A stretch of DNA of 64,000 nt, taken from Colletes latitarsis (lineage: Eukaryota > Arthropoda > Insecta > Hymenoptera > Colletidae). A program made the position numbers and the translations under genes. The stretch's first letter is position 1. Each line of letters begins with the position of its first letter. Positions 57,501 to 64,000 of this stretch are shown here, piece after piece. Under the pieces are notes generated by a model. That model saw only the letters and a list, made by a program, of their open reading frames with translations. It made no database searches and was not told the origin of the DNA. The stretch lies in the NCBI RefSeq assembly GCF_051014445.1, contig NW_027488377.1, positions 1,178,001 through 1,242,000 of the forward strand, written 5' to 3'.

Positions 57501-57705
57501 AGAACGGTGGGGACCCGTCGCCCCCTCCCCATACCGTCGCCACCAAGCCGCCCGCGTCGCCCACCCAATGAGGGTGATCAGGGACGCGGTACGGCTCGGC
57601 GGCGACCGCCAGGCCAACCCCCCACTCCGCGAGGACTTCGGACATCAAGTCCTGTGCCGCGCGGCAGTGGTTGAGGTTGGCCTGGAGGAGGAGGCGGGGC
57701 GGCAT
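54528..57705 (-). pseudogene. E8 ORF2, single frameshift
   Basis: The endonuclease (DFN, SDH) and linker are open from 57705 to a G-run length change near 56255-56262. The neighbouring frame then carries the complete RT (LDIANAF, YADD) and C-terminal CCHC to 54528. Apart from this one shift, and a two-codon deletion near 55078, the ORF parallels E1. If the G run is an assembly error the ORF would be intact. Confidence 0.92.
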
Positions 57706-59520
57706 TAATTAATGGCCGCGCCAGCCTCCTCCCGGCCGTCCGTCCCCGTAGCACCGTCCACCTCCATGGAGGACGATGCCACCGCCCTCGGCACCGGAGC
57801 CGGTGCAGCCCGCCTCTTCCTCTCCTTCCGGGAGGGGGGGGGAGCACTTCTTGCTCCCCACCCTGTGATCGGCTGGCCTCCCCATGTCCGCACACAGCGG
57901 GCAGTGGGGGGCCGCCGAGCACTGGCTCGCACGGTGCTCTTTGGCACCGCCGCGGTAACACTGACCGCTGCGGTCCACCGGCGAGGTGCACCACTGCCTC
58001 ACGTGCCCCAATTCGAGGCAGCGGTGACACTGGAGCGGGCGCGGCGCGAGGATTTCCACTCGCGCCGAAACCCACCCCACCAACACCTTCCCGGATTCCG
58101 CCACCTTACGGGCGGCGGAGAGGGGGCACCGGGCCCACACCGACCCGAGGCCGGAGGGCGACCTGCGGATCTCTCCGATCCGCAGGTCCTCCACAGGACA
58201 GTCCCCCGCCCTCGCAAGGGCACGGGACACATCCTGTGCGCTGACCGAGTCGTCCAGCTGCTCCCGGAGCCTCTGGGCGAGACGATCCGCCTTCGCGCCG
58301 CCTTCTGCACCGGGGATCTCCAGCAAGAGACCCCCGGTCACGGCCCTCTTCGCCCTCACGGAGGCGATGTCCAGCTCTTCCAGGGAGATATTCTCCCTGG
58401 CGAGCCGCATCGCCTCCGCGAGTGTCAGGTCGCCCCCCTGCGCAACGGTCAGCGTCACCGATGCCGTTTTTGGGGGACGACCTGGTCGTGCCTTCCCGAC
58501 CTTCGCGGCCTTTACCTTGGCCGCCGGCGGCGGAGGCGGAGGCTGCGGTTGCGAGGCCTTCCTCGCCGCCCGCTTCGCCTTCCGCCCCACCACCTCACTC
58601 CACGCCACCCCCCCTTGGGAGGGTGCTGTGGAGGACGCGACCACCGCGACCACGGGTACACCACCCCCCTTGGGGGTCGCGACCCGGGGCCCTGGTGCCG
58701 CAACGCTGGGCGGAGCCTTCACTCCGCCCTTCTTTGCCTTCCCCGACTGTACCGGAACAGGTCGGGGAGGCACCGCCTTCCTGCTGACCGCTCTTCCGGC
58801 GAGGAGCTCCTCCCGGAAGGCGGCCAGCTTGCCATCAATCATGTCCCCAATCCTCCTCAGAAGATCGTCTTCTGAGGAGGACGGGGACTTCTTCACGGGC
58901 GGAGTGCGGGTGGAGGGGCCCGCGGTGCCCCGCACCACTGCCGCCGCACTCCGCTTATTTACCTCCGCCGAGGGACGCGGCGGTGGAGGAGGAGGGAGGA
59001 TGGGAGGGAGGGCCGCGCTGTTCCACAGCGCCTCTGCCCTCCTCCTCCCCTGTCGCTCCTCCTCCAACAGGAGCTGCAGACGGGCGTTCCGCCCTCTGAG
59101 CTCCCGCGCCGCCTCCCTCATTTCCTCCGCCGCGGCCTTCAGGGCCTCCGCGCCACCGCTTTTCTGCCCCTTAAAGGCGCAGGCAGCGGCGACTTTCTCC
59201 ACCCGCCTCAGGGACGAGGAGATCCTCTCCGATATCTCCTCGGTCACCTCGTCCCTGAGGCAACTCAGCCTCACCGACGGGCTCATCGCCCCGCCCACCT
59301 CGACGACGGCCTGCCCCGCCCTCTTCCTCTTAGAGCCTATGAGGCTCCTGGTGGAGGAGAAGGACGAGACTGACGCAGTCTCGTCATCCTCCTCCACCTT
59401 CCACGAAGCCGGGCCAGGCGCTGGAGGCGGCGCGAGCGCCGTCACTCCAGTCCCAACACCGCCTTCGTCCTCCCCCTCTGACTTACCCCGTCCCATCCCC
59501 GTTATAATATTGAACTCCAT
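57705..59520 (-). pseudogene. E8 ORF1, deletion and C-terminal frameshift
   Basis: Starts MEFNIITGMGRGK as in E4. A 21-residue in-frame deletion lies before DDSVSAQDV (around 58256). The second zinc knuckle has CYRG where the others have CYRC, losing one zinc ligand. A longer G run near 57833-57841 shifts frame after the last knuckle, so the normal C-terminus lies in the neighbouring frame (57947-57705). It probably encodes a protein with altered RNA binding. Confidence 0.9.
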
Positions 59521-59751
59521 AATATTCCCACGAGCAGGTCGGAAGAAAAGGTCCGCCCGGGCAGAGCCGCCTTACCCGGGTAAGCCTATATACTCCGGGG
59601 GTTCGGCAGGTTCCCCGGAGGTGGTCGCTTGGGATTGGGCCTTCTCCCCCAACCATGCATCCCATCGCCGCGCACCATAGCTTAGGATTGGAGGGCGATT
59701 TTATAGAGTCGCCATACTCGTGGCCCAGGCGGTTAAGCCAAGACCCCCGTT

Positions 59752-59825
59752 CCTCCTGCCGTCACGTACCATTCACGAAACCAATAGGGAATTGTGAATG
59801 GGTCGTTGTGACGACCAACAGGAGG
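59752..59825 (-). promoter_or_regulatory. Nested 5' UTR hairpin of E8
   Basis: Same 74-nt structure as in E1 and E4, with one substitution (CCATTCACGA) that weakens the innermost pair of the upper stem. All outer arms are preserved. Confidence 0.65.
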
Positions 59826-59905
59826 CTTACGGTGTGTGTATGACTCGGGTACCCCGGGTTCGTTAAGCCCGTACTGCAGCTGAAAGGCTGGCAGCCCCTG
59901 AGGGA

Positions 59906-60194
59906 TACCATCATGACTTGCGGAACCAGCAGGCCTTTCCCTGCCTTACTGGTCGATATACGGGGTAGTAGCGGTGCAATTACATGTTTATACTTGTATC
60001 CCTTATTTAAATATCGCTTTAATTCGACGTATTTTCGAGTGAAATAAAATTCGTCACCCGGTATTGTTTTTTCGGCGTACGTAAGACCAGAGGTACCTCG
60101 GTCGTCGTGTCCGCTACGCGAAAACAGTACGGGATAGAAAAACAGCCGCTCTCGGGTTTTTTTCGAGACCTCGCGCGATCGACCACGTAACTCT
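59906..60194 (-). pseudogene. 5' part of the E8-split Polinton ORF
   Basis: On the minus strand a Met-less frame of about 96 codons is open from a stop near 60197 to 59906. It is in register with the segment at 53989-53815 once E8 and one target-duplication copy are ignored. It reads FFYPVLFSRSG, GDEFYFTRKYVELKRYLNKG and KHVIAPLLPRIS, with a composition like a real protein. With no ATG it may be an exon, a truncated gene or a downstream part of a longer polyprotein. It ends where the right inverted repeat starts. Confidence 0.55.
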
Positions 60195-60199
60195 CAATT

Positions 60200-61410
60200 T
60201 CGAAACGAAAGTTTCGACGCGCGTGTCTAGAGAAGGTACGACAATTTTGTATTAGACAAAGACGGACTCAAAAAACGTTTACAGCGCCGCTCTACGGAGG
60301 TTTCACCCTTCGAGCGAACATTTTGACTGTCCGTGCTCGTCCGTCACTCTTAATCTGGAACCGGCAGGGAGCACATGGGCATACGACCCCGCTCCTCGGA
60401 CATTCCATTGTTCTCGAATAGTTACGAGGTACTCGAACTTTTCGAATAAATTCTAAACGTGGAATAGGAAGGACTCCATACGAGAACGGATTGTAAAAAA
60501 CAATCCTTTACCGTGACTCCTTCCGTAAACCGTTTCCAATTTAAATTAAAAAATCGCAAACGAGGAAAGGAATCGAATACGAGGACGGATTGTGAATCAA
60601 TCCCTTCCCGTGATTCCTTTCGCAACTCGCTATAATTCGATATAGGTCAGGTCGGGTTTCGACCAGATCAAAGCGACTGTAAAATTTCGTGAGTTATAAT
60701 CCGAAATTTCTATTCAGCGGTGGCTATAGTCCATGCCAGTCTGAAATCAGACACGTATCGCTGCAATCAGAGGTCGTGTCCGAGGTTTCGAATTTGAATC
60801 TCGAACCTCTCTCGACTGTCGAATGGTGCAAACCCACCCTTAGGGGCCTTCGTGGCGTGCATACCCTGGGTGGTCTTGCCGTCCTCCAGTCGGTGTTCGG
60901 GACAATCTTTGAGTTTCGGCATCCGGCGACCAGCTAGAGCGCAGTTCAATCATCGCCAGTGTGTACGGACCCTGTGCGTAGAACCGCTCAGTATAGCGCC
61001 GTGGTGTACGCACTATAATTACAAGTCATTGCATGCGCTGTAAAGGTGCTGCACCACACAGTGCCCGTACGCATTACGAGGACGGTAAACGGCCGAGGAG
61101 CAGGCAAATAGTTGGAGCCTTACAACCTCCCTCTGTTAACCTCTCCTGCGACAGTCGAAATTAGCAGTCGGGCAAAATCGAGATCGATTCTCGTCTTCCA
61201 AATCTGCAATCAAACGTTTCCTGGTTTAAAGGGAACGTTCACACATACAGTCCACTAGCTTAGCTGCGTAACGCGGCGGCCGAGTTCCCCGCTCGCAAGT
61301 GCGACAAGCGCAACCAAGAGCGCGTGAACCTTAGAACGAGACGGACAACGTGACTCACGTTACTCGGTATTTACGCATAGTCTCGTCTCTTTTGTTTCAG
61401 GATAGAGCGA
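60200..61410 (-). repeat. Right terminal inverted repeat
   Basis: Reverse-complement partner of the left repeat as listed there. It contains a direct duplication of about 98 bp (near 60480 and 60579), each copy with a small GGATTGT...CAATCC hairpin. Similarity to the left side fades near 61410. Confidence 0.75.
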
Positions 61411-61668
61411 CGCGAACCGCCAAAGGAGACGGCCCATCGGCGGGGCTTTTTTCTGGCCAGACGCCCGCCAGACGTCCAGGCGTTTAATATTAAGAGTCTG
61501 TGTTTGTGTTCGTCCTGAAAAACGTGCAAAATAAACGGCTTCGTCGTATCAGCGACGAAGCGAAAATAAAATCAACGTGCAATTACTACTTTTCCAACGT
61601 CCTTTCCCTCGTGATCCGAACCTACGTTAGACGAGGCGTTCAATTAAAATATTTGAACCCTCCCTATT
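61411..61668. other. Intergenic stretch between Polinton blocks
   Basis: GC-rich at first, then AT-rich. It contains AATAAA at 61530 and a hairpin CTTCGTCG/CGACGAAG at 61539-61560. No ORF with recognisable motifs. It may hold the ends of two adjacent elements. Confidence 0.35.
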
Positions 61669-62820
61669 CTAACATCCCTTGTTACTCATTATGGGATTTC
61701 GGGCGTTATGACCACGTCTGTGAGCATTTCTTGTCAGTAGTATACTTTTGTATTTTTGTTTATCGGCATCTGTGTATATGGTGTCGTCGGGAATTCTCTT
61801 GAAAATAAGTTCGTAAAGACCGGGAGTTCCTCCATATCTTACACCATCTATGATTATATTATCGTCCTTGTCCATATCGAAAGCCTTATACCCAAGCATC
61901 GTTCCACTATTGTCAAAGTATACACCGTACACATAATCCATGGTTGTATCCCTATCACCACTTAGGATTGCATGCATGTATTTTTGCCCCAACGGGCCGA
62001 AATGATTGCGAAATGTTTGTTGTCCCTCGGATGTTTGGAGTTGATGCCTCATAGATGTTGCAAATGACTCATCGACAGAAGTTTCGTAAATGTCTTCAGC
62101 ATTGGTTCTGATCGATTGTATATCGGGAAATGTATTTATTGGCGTAGGCGGAACCGGGGAATCGTTTGACGTGACATTCAGTCGTTCCCGCTTCGATTGA
62201 GCTGGTGTTGAGGTTACGAGCGAATTTTCCGATGGCATGTATAATCGTTTTCTATTTCTCTTATGTGCTGTGTTTCCTTTCGATTGGATTTTTGGTTTAT
62301 GTGTTAATGTTTCATTCCCTTCAACGTTCATGCTCGTCAGCGATGGTATGTTAGCTTTTGTTGCTGTTGTATTTTCCACAATATATTTTAATGGCTCAAC
62401 AACAGGTTTAAAGTATCTCTCCAACGCGATATCTTCCTCCATCTTGCCAGTTTTCAAAGCCTGATGTTTCTTGGAAACGGGGTCGCGGGCGGTTGCGAGT
62501 TGGGGCTCGCAGCCGCCACTAAACGCGGCGATAGCGGCGGGATGGAGTGGCCCTGTCCCGCCGCTATGAGGCAGTGTGTCTACTGGGGGGACCGATTGTC
62601 CCCCCGGGGGATGGGCGCGAAAGCGCGGGCACGGGGATGATACCGGAAGAATGCTTCGAGCGATTCCCGGTATCCTCCCAAAGCGTGCCGAAGGGTCACC
62701 GTGGGGTTTTTAGTGGGTAGGTCCCGCGCCTGTCGTTGTACGGGCGCGGGGAATCCCACACACCCCTCCCACCTCTCCCCAAGGAGGTGGGAGGGAGTCT
62801 TTCGAAGATTTTCCCCACGA

Positions 62821-62852
<32 letters not shown>

Positions 62853-62946
62853 CCTGATGTTTCTTCCGAATGGAATCACTGATTTTTGCAATTTCCTTCG
62901 CTATTCTCACGCGATCCTTAATCTCCAGACTATCAATATCAATCAT
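61669..62946 (-). pseudogene. Conserved Polinton-associated protein, interrupted by E9
   Basis: Probable ATG at 62944-62946 (MIDIDSLEIKDRVRIAKEI, a basic helical N-terminus), 51 nt after the ATPase stop. The frame runs to 62866, is cut by R1-clade fragment E9, and resumes at 62458 to the stop at 61669. The second part has a Thr/Pro/Ser-rich linker and a C-terminal globular region with GQKYMHAIL, DYVYGVYFDNSGTMLGYKAF and GTPGLYELIFKRIP. The latter is a widely repeated module in arthropod and cnidarian Polinton-like elements, from recall and without known function. Aside from E9 the frame is open. Confidence 0.75.
62473..62851 (+). mobile_element. E9: 5'-truncated R1-clade fragment
   Basis: Only the last 3' UTR portion plus about 30 As (62822-62851). 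It is flanked by GCCTGATGTTTCTT at 62459-62472 and 62852-62865, a 14-bp duplication possibly up to 17 bp counting shared As. A 10-bp internal deletion is present next to the ATAGCGGCGGG hairpin. Shows insertion into a Polinton coding exon. Confidence 0.95.
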
Positions 62947-62996
62947 TGTGCCGCGGACGTTGCTTTCCACAGACGTGTCGATGACGATTAACCACC

Positions 62997-63692
62997 TCAC
63001 GGTATCACAAACTCGTTAAATCCCTTTCTATAACGTCCATTGGACATCGCGCTATCCTTGTCTATCACCATGAAACCATACTCCCGTTGCCAACAATTAC
63101 GACACAAAGCGCAGAAAGCATCGTAAGACATGTCAATCTTTACGTGATCGTTGTACACATGTTTCAAGTTGGTGCCATCCTGCTTAAACAGAATCAGTAG
63201 ATTTGCATTCTCACGTATAAGATGTTTGGGAATCTTTGCATATGTCTGACAGAGATAGAAACAATCAACGTTCGAGTGGCGCCCCATTGCAAAGTATTCT
63301 CGTATCGTATCTTGCTTGTCGCATGCCACGTCATCGAAGATAAAAATGGAATTCGGAAGCGATTCGCTCGGTGGGATGACGTCAGTGTTATTTGAAAACG
63401 TAAAGTAACCAATTTCATCTATCGGAGCCAATAAATTCTCCAAATACTGATATTTCGGTTGTTGCAACGACTTGGAATACACGTACACGTTCTCGAAGCG
63501 AACGCCGTGAGGACTTTCCAACAAGCTCACTAGCACGTTGGTCTTTCCACAATTTGATGGACCACAAATGATGCAACGTATAGTGTTTGGTAGCATGCTA
63601 CCATGTTTGCGTCTTTGTTTCGAAGACATCATTTGCGATTTATCGTCGAAATTTAAGACGCGTATCGTCACAGGTTGTCGCACGAATCGCAT
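62997..63692 (-). CDS. Polinton packaging ATPase (231 aa)
   Basis: P-loop ATPase of the FtsK/HerA-like group used by Polintons and related large DNA viruses to pump DNA into capsids. Walker A GPSNCGKT is at residues 44-51, the Walker B segment SIFIFDDV ends with D120-D121, and a CQTYAKIP segment near 149 is the likely sensor region. The basic N-terminus (SSKQRRKHG) may bind DNA. Length is usual for the family. Intact. It shares a promoter region with the divergent gene at 63799 and probably a transcript with the downstream broken gene. Confidence 0.9.
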   Translation of the reverse strand: MRFVRQPVTIRVLNFDDKSQMMSSKQRRKHGSMLPNTIRCIICGPSNCGKTNVLVSLLESPHGVRFENVYVYSKSLQQPKYQYLENLLAPIDEIGYFTFSNNTDVIPPSESLPNSIFIFDDVACDKQDTIREYFAMGRHSNVDCFYLCQTYAKIPKHLIRENANLLILFKQDGTNLKHVYNDHVKIDMSYDAFCALCRNCWQREYGFMVIDKDSAMSNGRYRKGFNEFVIP

Positions 63693-63755
63693 GCTCCCTC
63701 TCTCTCTCTACGAACCGCGAAATTGATTTTGATACGTTGAAACGACGACGCGTCC

Positions 63756-63791
63756 TATTTATAGACCCACGTCGAAGCAAAACAGCTCAGT
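63756..63791. promoter_or_regulatory. Compact bidirectional TATA/Inr promoter
   Basis: TATTTATAG at 63756-63764 reads CTATAAATAG on the other strand, so it is a TATA box in both directions. On the plus strand the insect initiator TCAGT lies at 63787-63791, about 31 nt downstream and 8 nt before the ATG at 63799. On the minus strand the ATPase ATG is about 65 nt away. Only 106 bp separate the two start codons. Confidence 0.65.
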
Positions 63792-63798
63792 ATTCGAA

Positions 63799-64000
63799 AT
63801 GCTTCTCGTTCTGTCGGATAATTGTGACATTCGAGACACCACATCTGAACAGCTGAAATATATACCAAAGATTATTCTACTCTACGAATTTGGCAGACAC
63901 ATTGAGCAGTTGTGGGATAGACTCTCCGAGCATATAAAAGCCGATTCTGAGGTTCGGCAGTATCGTAGGTGTCTGGAACATTATAATCGCCCTTGGCAGC
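63799..64000 (+). CDS. Polinton gene of unknown function, 5' part
   Basis: Open from the ATG at 63799 to the window end (67 codons), beginning MLLVLSDNCDIRD and continuing with KIILLYEFGRHIEQLWDRL and QYRRCLEHYN. It is divergent from the packaging ATPase and follows a well-placed TATA/TCAGT pair. No domain is recognised. By position it should be another Polinton structural or accessory gene. Confidence 0.6.
   Translation, partial: MLLVLSDNCDIRDTTSEQLKYIPKIILLYEFGRHIEQLWDRLSEHIKADSEVRQYRRCLEHYNRPWQ

Larger units (their letters stand above)
53990..59904 (-). mobile_element. E8: full-length R1-clade copy, subfamily B
   Basis: Poly(T) at 53990-54015, 3' UTR to 54527, ORF2, ORF1, and a 5' UTR to the CCCCTGAGGG end at 59904. 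It is flanked by TACCATCATGACT(T) on both sides (53977-53989 and 59906-59918). The 13-14 bp duplication is like R1, although this target is a Polinton gene. ORF1 and ORF2 are each nearly intact, broken by single G-run length changes and one in-frame 63-nt deletion. Confidence 0.96.
43345..61410. mobile_element. Polinton/Maverick deletion derivative with nested insertions
   Basis: Bounded by inverted repeats of about 1.2 kb: 43345-44279 continued at 49355-49690 on the left, and 60200-61410 on the right. Between them lie a polymerase B (plus), integrase, coiled-coil protein and small ORF (all minus). Copia occupies 44280-49349 and R1-clade E8 53990-59904. Without these two insertions the element is only about 7 kb, short for a Polinton (usually 15-20 kb). 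It lacks a capsid gene, protease and ATPase. The polymerase begins mid-gene right after the left repeat, showing an internal deletion. Confidence 0.7.

Noticed and set aside
60422..61043. Short ORFs at 60422-61043
   Set aside because: They fall in the right terminal repeat, lack motifs, and are not matched in the left repeat.
1..64000. tRNA, rRNA or host protein-coding genes
   Set aside because: I looked for cloverleaf-like or rDNA words and for cellular protein motifs and saw none. All coding sequence I could recognise belongs to mobile elements. A tRNAscan-SE or Rfam search could overturn this.

Overview
The window is a heavily nested block of transposable elements and satellite DNA from an insect genome, most likely a hymenopteran such as an ant. 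The reasons are a Polinton/Maverick gene set of the kind common in ants, R1-clade non-LTR retrotransposons with 13-14 bp target duplications, a Copia element primed by the animal-type initiator tRNA-Met 3' end, and an insect TATA + TCAGT promoter. I see no ordinary host gene, tRNA, rRNA or CRISPR array. Very GC-rich retroelement blocks sit in an AT-rich background.

Layout. 1-5713: an almost complete R1-clade element (E1, minus) with both ORFs intact. 5714-6150: a 19-bp satellite. 6151-6808: an old relative of the element (E2). 6809-7100: a G-rich tract followed by 20-bp repeats. 7299-12139: remains of a Polinton (a small split gene, integrase-tail repeats, a long DNA polymerase B pseudogene). 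12141-20605: three joined copies of the R1-clade element (E3 minus, E4 plus and full length, E5 plus). 20606-41552: one large 19-bp satellite array. It is interrupted by a 1.2-kb solo LTR (21484-22687), a 3'-truncated R1-clade copy duplicated in tandem (E6, E7; period 5,860 bp) and a small gag-only Gypsy-type element (35713-38435).

41553-43340: microsatellites, a second copy of the G-rich/20-bp-repeat module and a 315-bp foldback element. 43345-61410: a deleted Polinton with diverged terminal inverted repeats of about 1.2 kb, carrying a broken polymerase B, an integrase with chromodomain, a coiled-coil protein with a fibre-like motif and a split small ORF. A 5.07-kb Copia element sits in its left repeat and a full-length R1-clade copy (E8) in its split ORF. 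61669-64000: a further Polinton gene block (conserved protein broken by R1-clade fragment E9, packaging ATPase, a divergent gene leaving the window) around a compact bidirectional promoter.

How the parts relate. R1-clade ORF1 is an RNA-binding Gag-like protein and ORF2 an endonuclease/reverse transcriptase, linked by a UAAUG stop-start overlap. Conserved hairpins lie in the 5' and 3' UTRs of these elements. Polinton genes supply protein-primed replication, integration and packaging, but all the Polinton loci here are decayed or interrupted. The satellite appears to act as a landing pad and recombination substrate. Family assignments come from reading motifs, without database searches.
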